DNA from: Martelella endophytica | GTDB taxonomy: Bacteria; Pseudomonadota; Alphaproteobacteria; Rhizobiales; Rhizobiaceae | NCBI RefSeq assembly: GCF_000960975.1 | Contig: NZ_CP010803.1 | Location: forward strand, 2,259,944-2,323,943 | Length of the DNA: 64,000 bases | Direction: 5' to 3' | Shown: positions 35,335-44,262 of the stretch, piece after piece | Position numbering within the stretch: position 1 is the stretch's first letter | How the letters are laid out: each line of letters begins with the position of its first letter | Made by a program: the position numbers and the translations under genes | The notes under the pieces: generated by a model | Database searches by the model: none | What the model was told of the DNA's origin: nothing | What the model saw: the letters and a program-made list of their open reading frames with translations, nothing else

Positions 35335-35367
35335 CCTGGATGCTCGGATCGAGTCCGAGCATGACAC
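35335..35367 (-). repeat. Palindromic intergenic repeat, copy B (inverted)
   Basis: This is the inverted partner of copy A, 52 bp away. Its stem is ATGCTCGGA (35340-35348) and TCCGAGCAT (35354-35362). Compared with copy A, two stem pairs differ, and in both cases both partners changed, so the hairpin is preserved. The pair could form a larger A-B structure in RNA. Confidence 0.8.
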
Positions 35368-35426
35368 AAGAACAAAAGGCGATGACACATGATGGTCAAA
35401 GCTTGCTGCTCGGTCAGCAGTCTGTA

Positions 35427-35456
35427 GCGGGCCCGTTTGATGCGGGCCCGGTTTTT
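35427..35456 (+). terminator. Terminator upstream of the second ABC gene
   Basis: CGGGCCCG (35428-35435) pairs with CGGGCCCG (35443-35450), each being self-complementary, over a 7-nt loop, and TTTTT follows (35452-35456). Together with the first hairpin it suggests that the two ABC genes, 370 nt apart, are not simply one transcript. Confidence 0.65.
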
Positions 35457-35550
35457 GCGACCGTTTCCGCCATAGCCAGAAAACAGCCGCTGTCCATCTA
35501 TTTGACAAGGGCACATTCCTGCTAGCCGCGAATCCCTGTATGGCTCCTCC

Positions 35551-37425
35551 ATGATCTTTCGCTCGATTGCCCGCATCTTCGAAAACTGGATCGATCCGCT
35601 TGCCGATCGCGCGCCGGAACAGCCGCCGCGCTCGCTCATGGCGTTCTGCTGGTTTTACCTCAGGCAGGCAAAGCTACCCTTCTTTGCCATGCTCGTGCTC
35701 GGTGGTGGCGGCGCGCTCATGGAGACGGCGTCGTTCTGGTTCATGGGCGTGCTGATCGATATTCTCGACGCCACCCCGCGCGAGGCCGGTTGGTCGGGCT
35801 TGATCGCAAGCCATGGAAGCGTGCTCCTCGCCATGGCCTTCGTCATGGTCGTCGTACGCGTTTTGCTGCTTTCGCTGTCCATGCTGGTCGAAGAGCAGAC
35901 GATCACGCCCGGCTTCACCAATCTGGTCCGCTGGCAGTCCTATCGCTATGTCGCGCGCCAATCGCTGAATTTCTTCCAGAACGATTTCGCTGGCCGTATC
36001 GTCACCAAGGTGAGTGCGGCGGGACAGTCGATCGGCGATCTGATGTCTTCGCTACTGCAAGTCGTCTGGTTCATGGCGATCTACGCGATCTCGACCATGG
36101 CGCTGGTGGCCGCGCTCGACTGGCGGCTTGCGGCGATGATCGCGCTCTGGATCGCGATCTTTCTGCTGCTGGCACGCTATTTCGTGCCGCGCATCCGCGA
36201 GAACGCCCGCGAACTGGCCGAGGCCAATTCGATGATGTCCGGCCGCATGGTCGATTCCTTTTCCAACATCCTCACGCTCAAGCTCTTCGGCAATGACGTG
36301 GGCAATGACGGCTACATGCGCCAGGGCTTCGAGCGGCTGATCGAGCGCGTGCAGCGCTTCACCCGGCTGATCACCGGCGTGCGCGCGGCGCTCAACCTGC
36401 TTTCGGGCGTGATGATCACGGCGATCGCGGCCGTGTCGATCGACCTCTGGTTTTCGAGCAACATTTCTTCCGGCGATGTCGCGTTCACCCTCGGGTTGGC
36501 GCTTCGGCTTTCGATGATGCTCGGCCGGTTGATGATGCAGCTGAACGGCATCATGCGCGCGATCGGCACAATCCAGAACTCGGCCGAACTGATCGCCGAG
36601 CCCATCGGCCTCGTCGACAAGCCGGATGCGACAGAGCTTGCGATCCGCCGCCCCGAGGTTCGCTTCGAGCATGTCGATTTCGGTTACGAGGGCGGCGGGC
36701 CGGTAATTCGTGATCTCTCGCTTGTCATCGGCGCCGGCGAAAAGGTCGGCATTGTCGGCCGCTCGGGCGCCGGCAAGTCGACGCTCGTCAATCTGCTGCT
36801 GCGGTTTTACGATGTCAGCGACGGCCGGATCCTGATCGACGGCCAGAACATCGCCGATGTCACCCAGGAAAGCCTCAGGGCGCAGATCGGCATGGTAACG
36901 CAGGATACCGGCCTGCTGCACCGCGCCATTCGTGACAATATCCGTTTCGGCAAGGAGGGCGCCGGCGACGACATGCTCTGGGAAGCCGTCGAGCGCGCCG
37001 AGGCCGATAGCTTTATTGCCGATCTCTCCGACATGCGCGGCCGCAAGGGGCTTGATGCCCATGTCGGCGAGCGCGGCGTGAAGCTTTCCGGCGGCCAGCG
37101 CCAGCGCATCGCGATCTCGCGGGTGATGCTGAAGGACGCGCCGATCCTGGTGCTGGACGAAGCGACTTCGGCGCTGGATTCGGAAGTCGAAGCGGCAATC
37201 CAGGCCAACCTGATGAAGTTGATGGAGGGCAAGACCGTGCTCGCCATTGCCCATCGCCTCTCCACCATCGCCGCCCTCGACCGGCTGATCGTCATGGACA
37301 AGGGCCGCATCGTCGAGTCGGGCACGCATCAGGAACTGCTGGAGCAGGGCGGTATCTATGCCGCACTCTGGGCCCGCCAGTCCGGCGGTTTCCTGCCGGT
37401 GGATGGCGCTGAAACCGAGGCCTAA
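35551..37425 (+). CDS. ABC exporter half-transporter, second of the tandem pair
   Basis: This 624-residue half-transporter has the same layout as its neighbour: six-helix membrane domain (about 30-330) and C-terminal NBD with Walker A GRSGAGKST, signature LSGGQRQRIAISR, Walker B ILVLDEATSALD and AIAHRLSTI. The paralogs agree closely in the NBD but diverge in the membrane domains (different first 100 residues), which suggests different or complementary substrate surfaces. The ribosome site is weak (GGCTCCTCC). The stop overlaps the convergent phosphatase gene by 4 bp. Whether it works with the first ABC protein or as a homodimer cannot be read from sequence. Confidence 0.92.
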   Translation: MIFRSIARIFENWIDPLADRAPEQPPRSLMAFCWFYLRQAKLPFFAMLVLGGGGALMETASFWFMGVLIDILDATPREAGWSGLIASHGSVLLAMAFVMVVVRVLLLSLSMLVEEQTITPGFTNLVRWQSYRYVARQSLNFFQNDFAGRIVTKVSAAGQSIGDLMSSLLQVVWFMAIYAISTMALVAALDWRLAAMIALWIAIFLLLARYFVPRIRENARELAEANSMMSGRMVDSFSNILTLKLFGNDVGNDGYMRQGFERLIERVQRFTRLITGVRAALNLLSGVMITAIAAVSIDLWFSSNISSGDVAFTLGLALRLSMMLGRLMMQLNGIMRAIGTIQNSAELIAEPIGLVDKPDATELAIRRPEVRFEHVDFGYEGGGPVIRDLSLVIGAGEKVGIVGRSGAGKSTLVNLLLRFYDVSDGRILIDGQNIADVTQESLRAQIGMVTQDTGLLHRAIRDNIRFGKEGAGDDMLWEAVERAEADSFIADLSDMRGRKGLDAHVGERGVKLSGGQRQRIAISRVMLKDAPILVLDEATSALDSEVEAAIQANLMKLMEGKTVLAIAHRLSTIAALDRLIVMDKGRIVESGTHQELLEQGGIYAALWARQSGGFLPVDGAETEA

Positions 37426-38393
37426 CGGGCCGTCTCTCTCAGGGAAATATCGGCGATCAGGCCGAAGTGATTGGACCCGAGCGCATCCGGCATCCGCTTC
37501 AGGCTGTCGATATGCGCCGGCGCGCGCACCAGGATATGGTCGATGGGCAGGCCGATCGCGGGTATATTGACCGGCCATGTGCGCGGTTCGTGGGCATGGG
37601 CCCTGAGGCCCGAGGCTTTCATGAAGGCGATGATATCCGGCGACAGCAGAGACGAATTGAAATCGCCGCCGAGTACGACCGGTCCCTCGATCCGCCGCAA
37701 CCTTCGTTGCGCGACCCTGAGTTCATCCTGCTGGATCGCGTCGAAGAAGGGTTTGGTGAAGTGGGCGGCGACGAGATTGACCTGTCTGCCGTCAAGCTCG
37801 ATCGAGGCCCTGATGAAGCGCTCTGAGCGGAGAGATCCCATTGACAGGAGCTTGCCGTCCTCCAGGGGATGGCGCGACAGCATCATCAGGTCGCATCTCG
37901 TCGTCATCTCGCCGCAGCCAATGCGATAGGGATAGACCTTCTCAAGCTCGGGCAGATGCGCCCGGAGCGGTCCCGATTCCAGCGCATAGATCACATCCGC
38001 CTTTTCGGCGATCAGCCATGCGGCGATATCGCCGCCGCGATCATTGTCGCCGAGCATGTTGAACTCGATAAGCCTGAAGGAGGCACCGGGCGTGCCTGCT
38101 GCAGCGCGCTGGACCACGGTTTCATGCAGATATCCGACATAGAGCAGCAGCGCTGCGGCAATGAACAGGGGAGGGGCATGCCAGGCGGTCCTGCCGATGC
38201 AGATAAAAGCCAGGGAAAACAGAAATGCCGCGATCGCGATGTGCAATCGCATGCCGCCGATGAAGGCGGAAAACCAGTCTCGCGAAAGCGAAGGCAGCAG
38301 GCAAAGCAAAATGGCAAGAATGGCAAAGGTACCGGCGATGGTCTTCACATGGCTCACAATAGAATTCCGGAAATGAAAATTGTTAAAAGGCAA
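37422..38393 (-). CDS. Endonuclease/exonuclease/phosphatase (EEP) family membrane protein
   Basis: The 323-residue protein has three N-terminal hydrophobic helices (about 16-100) followed by an EEP-fold domain. Motifs are FRLIEFNMLGDN, the Glu in IYALESGP, VVLGGDFNSS, PIDHILV and the terminal SNHFGLIADI (SDH type with Asn). This architecture is found in many bacterial membrane-anchored EEP proteins of unknown substrate, with the active site in the periplasm. The start is uncertain: TTG 38393 or GTG 38357 (VSHVKTIAGTF) are both possible and neither has a strong ribosome site. It converges on the second ABC gene with a 4-bp overlap. Confidence 0.85.
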   Translation of the reverse strand: MPFNNFHFRNSIVSHVKTIAGTFAILAILLCLLPSLSRDWFSAFIGGMRLHIAIAAFLFSLAFICIGRTAWHAPPLFIAAALLLYVGYLHETVVQRAAAGTPGASFRLIEFNMLGDNDRGGDIAAWLIAEKADVIYALESGPLRAHLPELEKVYPYRIGCGEMTTRCDLMMLSRHPLEDGKLLSMGSLRSERFIRASIELDGRQVNLVAAHFTKPFFDAIQQDELRVAQRRLRRIEGPVVLGGDFNSSLLSPDIIAFMKASGLRAHAHEPRTWPVNIPAIGLPIDHILVRAPAHIDSLKRMPDALGSNHFGLIADISLRETAR

Positions 38394-38619
38394 TAGCCGG
38401 CGTCAGGCTAGCACTCGCCGCAATCCCCAGCAACGGGATCGGCCAATGCTGCACTGCCGCAAGCGATCTACTGTGGCTGAAATTTCTCAGACACTGGACA
38501 TCGTAAGTGATCGCGCATAAAACTTGGCGATCATAAGACGCTGTCATGGTACTTTCGCGACGAGAGGCGAGGGAGGTAGGGTATCGGCGGCAGCGGCATC
38601 AGCTGATGGAGGGATAGCG

Positions 38620-39198
38620 GTGCAAGACGAGACTGTTTCGACGGACCATTCCGGCGAACCGACCCGGCGTGATTTTCTGTATCTGTCAACCGGCATGGCG
38701 GCCGCCGTGGGAGCGGCAGCAGTGGCTTGGCCGTTCATTGACCAGATGCGGCCGGATGCCTCGACGCTGGCGCTTTCGACCGTCGAAGTCGACGTCTCGA
38801 GCCTCGAGCCGGGCATGTCGCTGACCGTCAAGTGGCGCGGCAAGCCCGTGTTCATCCGCAACCGCACCGAGGCGGAGATCGATGAGGCGAAGGAAGTGCC
38901 GCTCTCCGATCTCAAGGATCCGATCGCCCGCAATGAGAATCTCCCGGCCGACGCCCAGGCGACCGACGTTGATCGCTCGGCAGGCGAGGCCAAGGAGAAC
39001 TGGATCGTGATGATCGGCTCCTGCACTCATCTCGGTTGCATTCCGCTCGGCCAGTCCGGCGATTTCGGCGGATGGTTCTGTCCCTGTCATGGCTCGCACT
39101 ACGATACGGCGGGCCGTATCCGCAAAGGCCCTGCGCCGCAGAACCTTGCCATTCCGCTATACGCATTTACGTCCGACACTGTGATCAGGATCGGTTGA
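38620..39198 (+). CDS. petA: Ubiquinol-cytochrome c reductase Rieske iron-sulfur subunit
   Basis: This is the Rieske subunit of the bc1 complex (also called FbcF), 192 residues. The Tat-type N-terminus [10 protein letters not shown] leads a membrane anchor (about 22-42). The [2Fe-2S] cluster ligands are Cys135/His137 in CTHLGC and Cys154/His157 in CPCHGS, with the disulfide Cys140-Cys156. I use GTG 38620 because GGAGGG (38608-38613) is 6 nt upstream and the length then equals the rhizobial norm; the frame from 38524 would add 32 residues over that site. First gene of the operon petABC; the upstream 226 nt hold its promoter. Confidence 0.97.
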   Translation: MQDETVSTDHSGEPTRRDFLYLSTGMAAAVGAAAVAWPFIDQMRPDASTLALSTVEVDVSSLEPGMSLTVKWRGKPVFIRNRTEAEIDEAKEVPLSDLKDPIARNENLPADAQATDVDRSAGEAKENWIVMIGSCTHLGCIPLGQSGDFGGWFCPCHGSHYDTAGRIRKGPAPQNLAIPLYAFTSDTVIRIG

Positions 39199-39215
39199 GG
39201 GGGAGAGACTGAATC

Positions 39216-40493
39216 ATGAGTGGACACTCGACTTATGAGCCGAGCAATGGCGTGTCGAAATGGGTGGATGCGCGCCTGCCCTTGCCGCGGATGCTCTACG
39301 ACAGCTTCGTTTCCTATCCGGTGCCGCGCAATCTGAATTATGCCTACACCTTCGGCGCCATGCTTTCGGTAATGTTGCTGGTGCAGATCGCGACGGGCGT
39401 CGTGCTGGCCATGCACTACACGGCCTCGACCGGGGCAGCCTTTCTGTCGGTCGAGAAGATCATGCGCGACGTCAATCATGGCTGGCTGCTGCGCTACATG
39501 CATGCCAACGGCGCCTCGTTCTTCTTCATCGCCGTCTATCTGCACATCGCCCGAGGCCTTTACTACGGCTCCTACAAGGCGCCGCGCGAGATCCTCTGGA
39601 TGCTTGGCGTTGTGATCTATCTCCTGATGATGGCAACCGGCTTCATGGGCTATGTGCTGCCCTGGGGGCAGATGTCGTTCTGGGGCGCCACCGTCATCAC
39701 CGGCTTCTTCACGGCATTCCCGCTAATCGGCGACTGGGTGCAGCAGCTCCTCCTTGGCGGCTTTGCCGTCGGCGAGCCGACGCTGCAGCGCTTCTTCGCG
39801 TTGCACTATCTGTTGCCCTTCATGATTGCCGGCGTGGTGATCCTGCATATCTGGGCGCTGCACGTGACCGGGCAGACCAATCCGACCGGTGTCGAGGTCA
39901 AGCAGAAGAGCGACACCGTCGCCTTCACGCCCTATGCGACCATCAAGGATGCGCTCGGCGTTACCGTCTTCCTCATCGTCTATGCCTGGTTCATCTTCTA
40001 CCTGCCGAACTATCTCGGCCATCCGGACAACTACATCCCGGCTGATTCGATGAAGACGCCGTCGCACATCGTTCCGGAATGGTACTACCTGCCGTTCTAC
40101 GCGATGCTGCGCGCCATCACCTTCAACATCGGCCCGATCGACTCCAAGCTCGGTGGCGTGCTGGTGATGTTCGGCTCGATCCTGATCCTGTTCTTCCTGC
40201 CCTGGCTCGATACGTCGAAGGTCCGCTCCGCCGTTTATCGGCCGTGGTACAAGATGTTCTTCTGGCTGTTCGTGGCCAACGCCCTGATGCTCGGCTGGCT
40301 GGGATCGCAGCCGGCGGAAGGCGTGTTCGTTGTGCTGTCGCAGCTCGGAACGCTATATTATTTCGGATTTTTCCTCGTCATCATGCCCGTCCTTGGGCTC
40401 ATCGAAAAACCGCTGCGGATACCGAATTCGATAACCGAAGCGGTGCTCGAGAAAGAGGCCGCCCGGCGTCAGCCGGCCGCGGCCGGCGAATGA
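39216..40493 (+). CDS. petB: Cytochrome b subunit of the bc1 complex
   Basis: The 425-residue cytochrome b carries the two heme b groups and both quinone sites. Visible are the first helix [20 protein letters not shown], helix B with the heme-ligand histidines ([20 protein letters not shown]), [18 protein letters not shown] (the Qo loop cd), and [15 protein letters not shown] (the PEWY motif of the Qo site). Eight transmembrane helices are expected. It starts 17 nt after the Rieske gene and is separate from cytochrome c1, not the fused fbcH form of Bradyrhizobium. Confidence 0.98.
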   Translation: MSGHSTYEPSNGVSKWVDARLPLPRMLYDSFVSYPVPRNLNYAYTFGAMLSVMLLVQIATGVVLAMHYTASTGAAFLSVEKIMRDVNHGWLLRYMHANGASFFFIAVYLHIARGLYYGSYKAPREILWMLGVVIYLLMMATGFMGYVLPWGQMSFWGATVITGFFTAFPLIGDWVQQLLLGGFAVGEPTLQRFFALHYLLPFMIAGVVILHIWALHVTGQTNPTGVEVKQKSDTVAFTPYATIKDALGVTVFLIVYAWFIFYLPNYLGHPDNYIPADSMKTPSHIVPEWYYLPFYAMLRAITFNIGPIDSKLGGVLVMFGSILILFFLPWLDTSKVRSAVYRPWYKMFFWLFVANALMLGWLGSQPAEGVFVVLSQLGTLYYFGFFLVIMPVLGLIEKPLRIPNSITEAVLEKEAARRQPAAAGE

Positions 40494-40518
40494 CGGCGGG
40501 CGAGGAGGGGAAATTCTC

Positions 40519-41373
40519 ATGAAAAAACTTATCGCACATCTCCTGTTCGCGGCACTTCTGTTGCCGGCCGGCGCGGCCCTGGCGGCGGATGAAGAAGCCC
40601 ACGAGGGCGGCACGCCGCACTATCCGATCGAGCACCCGCACCACACCGACTGGAGCTTTCACGGGCCGTTCGGCACCTATGATCGCGGCCAGCTCCAGCG
40701 CGGGCTGAAGGTCTACAAGGAAGTCTGTTCCGCCTGTCACTCGCTGGACCTGGTCGCCTTCCGCACGCTGACCGATCTTGGCTATTCGGAAGACCAGGTG
40801 AAGACGCTCGCCGCCGAATACGATATCGAGGCCGGGCCGGATAATGACGGCAACATGTACGACCGGCCGGGCATCCCGTCGGACTATTTCCCGGCGCCGT
40901 TTGCCAATGCCGAACAGGCGGCAGCATCCAATAACGGTGCGGCGCCGCCGGACCTGTCGCTGATGGCCAAGGCACGCGGCATCACCCGCGGCTTCCCCTA
41001 CTTCATCTTCGACATGTTCACCCAGTATCAGGAGGGTGGGCCGGATTATATCCACTCGCTGCTGACGGGCTATCAGGAACCGCCGGAAGGCGTCGAAATC
41101 CCGACGGGTACGCACTACAATCCGTATTTCGCCAATGCCGCCTCGTTGGCAATGGCGCCGCCGCTGTCGGATGGCATTGTTTCCTATGATGACGGTGCGC
41201 CTGAGACCGTCGACCAGTACGCGACCGATGTTGCGGCCTTCCTGATGTGGACGGCAGAGCCGAAGCTCGAGGACCGCAAGCAGACCGGACTTGTCGTCAT
41301 GGTTTTCCTGGTGGTGCTGACGGTGCTTGTCTATCTGACGAAAAAATCACTGTACGCGCGCAAGCACGATTGA
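40519..41373 (+). CDS. petC: Cytochrome c1
   Basis: The 284-residue cytochrome c1 has a Sec signal peptide (1-23, AALAA end), the c-type heme site Cys70-Cys73-His74 in CSACH, and the axial Met region near MAPPLSDG. One C-terminal anchor helix (VVMVFLVVLTVLVYL) precedes the positive tail KKSLYARKHD. It passes electrons from the Rieske protein to soluble cytochrome c. GGAGGGG precedes the ATG, and the gene begins 25 nt after petB. A terminator follows at 41396. Confidence 0.98.
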   Translation: MKKLIAHLLFAALLLPAGAALAADEEAHEGGTPHYPIEHPHHTDWSFHGPFGTYDRGQLQRGLKVYKEVCSACHSLDLVAFRTLTDLGYSEDQVKTLAAEYDIEAGPDNDGNMYDRPGIPSDYFPAPFANAEQAAASNNGAAPPDLSLMAKARGITRGFPYFIFDMFTQYQEGGPDYIHSLLTGYQEPPEGVEIPTGTHYNPYFANAASLAMAPPLSDGIVSYDDGAPETVDQYATDVAAFLMWTAEPKLEDRKQTGLVVMVFLVVLTVLVYLTKKSLYARKHD

Positions 41374-41395
41374 TTTTTCGAACGTGACGTTGAAC

Positions 41396-41421
41396 AAAGG
41401 GGCGGCTCCGGCCGCCCTTTT
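41396..41421 (+). terminator. Terminator of the petABC operon
   Basis: GGGCGGC (41400-41406) pairs with GCCGCCC (41411-41417), flanked by AAAGG and TTTT, 22 nt after petC. It separates the bc1 operon from apt. Confidence 0.8.
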
Positions 41422-41477
41422 GATGTCTTGATGAATTTGCCGCCCCGGTGGGGCTGCCGAAATGAGGATGCTAGAAG

Positions 41478-42011
41478 ATGACGACAGACCTTGTCGCTGC
41501 CATTCGTTCGATACCGGATTACCCGAAGCCTGGCATCATCTTTCGTGACATCACCACGCTGCTTGGCGATGCGCGCGCCTTCCGCCGCGCCGTTGATGAG
41601 CTCGTCCAGCCCTATGTCGGCATGAAGATCGACAAGATCGCCGGTATCGAGGCGCGCGGCTTCATTCTCGGTGGCGCGCTGGCACACCAGCTTTCCGCCG
41701 GTTTCGTGCCGATCCGCAAGAAGGGCAAGCTGCCGAACAAGACCGTTTCAATGGCCTATCAGCTCGAATACGGCGAAGACACGATGGAGATGCATGTCGA
41801 TGCGATCAAGCCCGGCGAGAAGGTCATCCTCGTCGACGACCTGATCGCTACCGGTGGCACCGCCGAGGGCGCCGTCAAGCTTCTGCGCCAGATGGGTGCC
41901 GAGATCGTCTCCGCCTGCTTCATCATCGACCTCAAGGACCTGCCCGGCCGCAAGAAGCTCGAAGCCATGGACGTCGAGGTGCGCTCGCTGGTCGAATTCG
42001 AGGGCCACTGA
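41478..42011 (+). CDS. apt: Adenine phosphoribosyltransferase
   Basis: Apt salvages adenine with PRPP to give AMP. The 177-residue product has the N-terminal [18 protein letters not shown], the flexible loop region [12 protein letters not shown] and the PRPP-binding signature [14 protein letters not shown]. Length and motif order are standard. It is downstream of the bc1 operon but behind a terminator, so probably expressed on its own. The PRPP synthase gene prs lies 9 kb away in the same window. GAGGA is found 11 nt before the ATG. Confidence 0.97.
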   Translation: MTTDLVAAIRSIPDYPKPGIIFRDITTLLGDARAFRRAVDELVQPYVGMKIDKIAGIEARGFILGGALAHQLSAGFVPIRKKGKLPNKTVSMAYQLEYGEDTMEMHVDAIKPGEKVILVDDLIATGGTAEGAVKLLRQMGAEIVSACFIIDLKDLPGRKKLEAMDVEVRSLVEFEGH

Positions 42012-42016
42012 GCATT

Positions 42017-42499
42017 TCAGGCCGCAAGCGCCTTTTCTATGTCGTCGGTGATTTCCTCGGGCTTGGTGGTCGGCGCGAAGCGTGCCACGGGTTCGCCATC
42101 GCGCCCGATCAGGAACTTGGTGAAGTTCCACTTGATGATGCCGGAACCGAGGATACCGGCCTTTTCCTTCTTCAGATATCTGAACAGCGGGTGCGCATGC
42201 TCGCCGTTGACGTCGATTTTCGAGAACATTGGAAAGTCGACGTCGAACTGCGTCTTGCAGAAAGTGGCAATCTCCGCTTCGGCCCCCGGCTCCTGCCCGC
42301 CGAACTGGTTGCAGGGAAAGCCGAGCACGACAAACCCCTTGTCGCGATAGCGCCGATAAAGCGCTTCCAGCCCTTCATATTGCGGCGTGAACCCGCAACC
42401 GCTCGCCGTGTTGACGATGAGCAGCACTTGGCCGCGATACCTGTCGAGGCTGATCTCCTCGCCGGTGATACCTCTGACTGAGAACTGGTAGATGGTCAT
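42017..42499 (-). CDS. Glutathione peroxidase-like thiol peroxidase
   Basis: This 160-residue glutathione peroxidase-family enzyme has the peroxidatic Cys in NTASGCGFTPQYEGLEALY (positions split), the second motif VLGFPCNQFGGQEPG with its resolving Cys, and the catalytic Trp in IKWNFTKFLIG. Bacterial members of this Cys type usually rely on thioredoxin rather than glutathione. I start at ATG 42499 (MTIYQFSVRG), with AGGA 7 nt upstream; a frame to 42556 adds non-conserved residues. It converges on apt, with 5 nt between the ends. Confidence 0.93.
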   Translation of the reverse strand: MTIYQFSVRGITGEEISLDRYRGQVLLIVNTASGCGFTPQYEGLEALYRRYRDKGFVVLGFPCNQFGGQEPGAEAEIATFCKTQFDVDFPMFSKIDVNGEHAHPLFRYLKKEKAGILGSGIIKWNFTKFLIGRDGEPVARFAPTTKPEEITDDIEKALAA

Positions 42500-42563
42500 G
42501 TCATTCCTCACATTGCCTCGTGGCCGGACTGTGTGCCGAGAAAGGGTGCCATTCAAGCAAAAC

Positions 42564-42592
42564 TTGAAAATTGTACACTATTCGTGTATACA
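42564..42592 (+). promoter_or_regulatory. brnTA promoter with overlapping operator
   Basis: TTGAAA (42564-42569) and TATACA (42587-42592) have a 17-bp spacer, a strong sigma70-type match. An imperfect palindrome TGTACAC (42572-42578) ... GTGTATACA (42584-42592) covers the spacer and the -10 box. BrnA-type antitoxins repress their own promoter by binding such a site, so this is the expected operator. Confidence 0.75.
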
Positions 42593-42620
42593 TAACCTTC
42601 AAGCTGCAGGGGAGAGCGGT

Positions 42621-42917
42621 TTGGAATTTCAGTGGGACGAAGTCAAACGACAGCGGATTCTCGCAGAACGCGGGGTCGATATCCTCTACGCCGCTCTGAT
42701 CTTCGAAGGGGTAGTGCTGACGCGCGAAGATGACCGTCGGGACTATGGCGAGCGGCGGGAGATTTCACTCGGCATGGTCGACGACGAGTGTTTCGTCGTT
42801 GTCCACACCGACCGGGGCGGCATACGCCGATTGATTACAGCCTGGAAAGGAGGCCGTGATGAGCGAAGGATCTACGAAGCACGGGTCGCTGGCGCAGCTC
42901 AGAAAGATGAAGGATGA
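42621..42917 (+). CDS. brnT: BrnT family toxin
   Basis: This 98-residue BrnT (DUF497) RNase toxin has FQWDEVKRQRILAERGVD at the N-terminus and REDDRRDYGERREISLGMVD, VVVHTDRGG and the C-terminal RLITAWKGGRDERRIYEA. BrnT inhibits translation and is neutralised by BrnA. The start is TTG 42621 with AGGGGAG about 7 nt upstream; the frame runs further 5' but without a ribosome site. The predicted promoter ends about 22 nt before this start. The 3' end overlaps brnA by 59 bp, so translation is coupled and the toxin comes first, as is typical for this family. Confidence 0.9.
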   Translation: MEFQWDEVKRQRILAERGVDILYAALIFEGVVLTREDDRRDYGERREISLGMVDDECFVVVHTDRGGIRRLITAWKGGRDERRIYEARVAGAAQKDEG

Positions 42918-43137
42918 CGGTAAGCTTGTCGACGGTCGCGACGCCGCGGCCGGAGAGAGCCTCGGTCCGGCATTCTGGGCAAAGGCCGAACTCAAGCCGC
43001 CGGCACCAAAGCGTTCGGTTCACCTGAAGCTCGACCCGGAGGTGTTCGAATTCTTCTATGAACAGGCGCAGGGCAAAGGCCATCTGACGCAGATGCAGGC
43101 GGTGCTGAAAGCCTATGCGGATGCCCATCGGCGCTGA
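42859..43137 (+). CDS. brnA: BrnA family antitoxin
   Basis: The 92-residue antitoxin has a flexible N-terminal half (SEGSTKHGSLAQLRKMKDDGKLVDGRD) that should wrap around BrnT, and a C-terminal ribbon-helix-helix DNA-binding part (RSVHLKLDPEVFEFFYEQAQGKGHLTQMQAVLKAY in pieces). AAGGAGG lies 5 nt before ATG 42859; GTG 42856 is a neighbouring option. It would repress the promoter at 42564-42592 together with BrnT. No transposase, integrase or direct repeats surround the pair, but its presence between housekeeping genes marks an insertion. Confidence 0.9.
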   Translation: MSEGSTKHGSLAQLRKMKDDGKLVDGRDAAAGESLGPAFWAKAELKPPAPKRSVHLKLDPEVFEFFYEQAQGKGHLTQMQAVLKAYADAHRR

Positions 43138-43158
43138 GGCCGGTGGGCATCCTCCCGA

Positions 43159-44262
43159 TCACGTATTGAACCGGAAATGGATCACGTCGCCGTCGGCGAC
43201 GACATATTCCTTGCCTTCGTCGCGGGCCTTGCCCGCTTCCTTGGCTCCGGTCTCGCCCTTGAAAGCGATGAAGTCGTCATAGGCGATGGTGTGGGCGCGG
43301 ATGAAACCGCGTTCGAAATCGGTATGGATCACGCCGGCGGCCTGCGGTGCCTTGGTGCCGCGGCGGATGGTCCATGCGCGGGTTTCCTTCGGACCGACCG
43401 TGAAATAGGTGATCAGGTCGAGCAGCTTGTAGCCGGCGCGGATCAGGCGGTCGAGGCCGGGCTCCTCGAGGCCCATTTCGGAGAGGAACATTTCAGCCTC
43501 TTCGGCCTCGAGCTGGGCGACCTCGGCTTCAATCGCGGCCGAGATGATGACGGTTTCGGCGGATTGCTGGGCAGCCATTTCGGCAACGGCCTTGGTGTGG
43601 GCATTGCCCTCTGCGGCATCGCTTTCGGCGACATTGCAGACATAGAGAACCGGTTTCGAGGTCAGCAGGTTGAGGCCCTTCAGGATCTTCTGCTCTTCGA
43701 CGTCGAGCGTGGCATTCAGCCCACGCACCGGCTTGCCGTCCTGCAGTAGCGCGAGCGAGGCTTCCATCACGGGGAGCATCGCAAGCGATTCCTTGTCCTT
43801 GCCGGTGGCACGCTTGCGCGTCTGGTCGACGCGGCGTTCGAGGCTTTCGAGGTCGGCGAGCATCAGCTCGGTCTCGATCGTCTCGGCATCGGCAACCGGG
43901 TTGATGCGGCCCTCGACATGGGTGATGTCGTCGTCCTCGAAGCAGCGCAGCACATGCACCACGGCGTCGACCTCGCGGATGTTGGCGAGGAACTGGTTGC
44001 CGAGGCCTTCGCCCTTCGAAGCGCCGCGCACGAGGCCGGCGATGTCGACGAAGGAGATGCGGGTCGGGATGATTTCCTTCGAGCCGGCGATCGCGGCGAG
44101 TGCATCCATGCGCGCATCGGGAACGGCGACCTCGCCGGTATTGGGCTCGATCGTGCAGAAGGGATAATTTGCGGCCTGCGCTGCGGCGGTCTTGGTCAGC
44201 GCGTTGAAAAGGGTCGACTTGCCGACGTTGGGCAGGCCGACAATTCCGCATTTGAAGCCCAT
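43159..44262 (-). CDS. ychF: YchF/Ola1 family ATPase
   Basis: The 367-residue product is a TRAFAC P-loop ATPase that binds ribosomes and responds to oxidative stress. Motifs are G1 GLPNVGKSTLFNAL, G3 FVDIAGLVRGASKGEGLGN, and the G4 variant CNVAE that shifts preference from GTP to ATP. The C-terminal TGS domain (TYFTVGPKETRAWTIRRGT, GFIRAHTIAYDDF) is intact. AGGA precedes the ATG by 8 nt. In rhizobia it is normally next to pth and rplY; here clpS stands between. It converges on brnA with 21 nt. Confidence 0.97.
   Translation of the reverse strand: MGFKCGIVGLPNVGKSTLFNALTKTAAAQAANYPFCTIEPNTGEVAVPDARMDALAAIAGSKEIIPTRISFVDIAGLVRGASKGEGLGNQFLANIREVDAVVHVLRCFEDDDITHVEGRINPVADAETIETELMLADLESLERRVDQTRKRATGKDKESLAMLPVMEASLALLQDGKPVRGLNATLDVEEQKILKGLNLLTSKPVLYVCNVAESDAAEGNAHTKAVAEMAAQQSAETVIISAAIEAEVAQLEAEEAEMFLSEMGLEEPGLDRLIRAGYKLLDLITYFTVGPKETRAWTIRRGTKAPQAAGVIHTDFERGFIRAHTIAYDDFIAFKGETGAKEAGKARDEGKEYVVADGDVIHFRFNT

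Noticed and set aside
38495..38552. Promoter boxes for petABC (TGGACA/TAAAAC or TTGGCG/TGGTAC)
   Set aside because: Both pairs are poor matches and neither is preferred, so I state only that the promoter lies in 38394-38619.
43121..43150. Hairpin ATGCCCA...TGGGCAT at the end of brnA
   Set aside because: The stem is clear but overlaps the coding end, has a wide loop and lacks a T run, so I do not call it a terminator.
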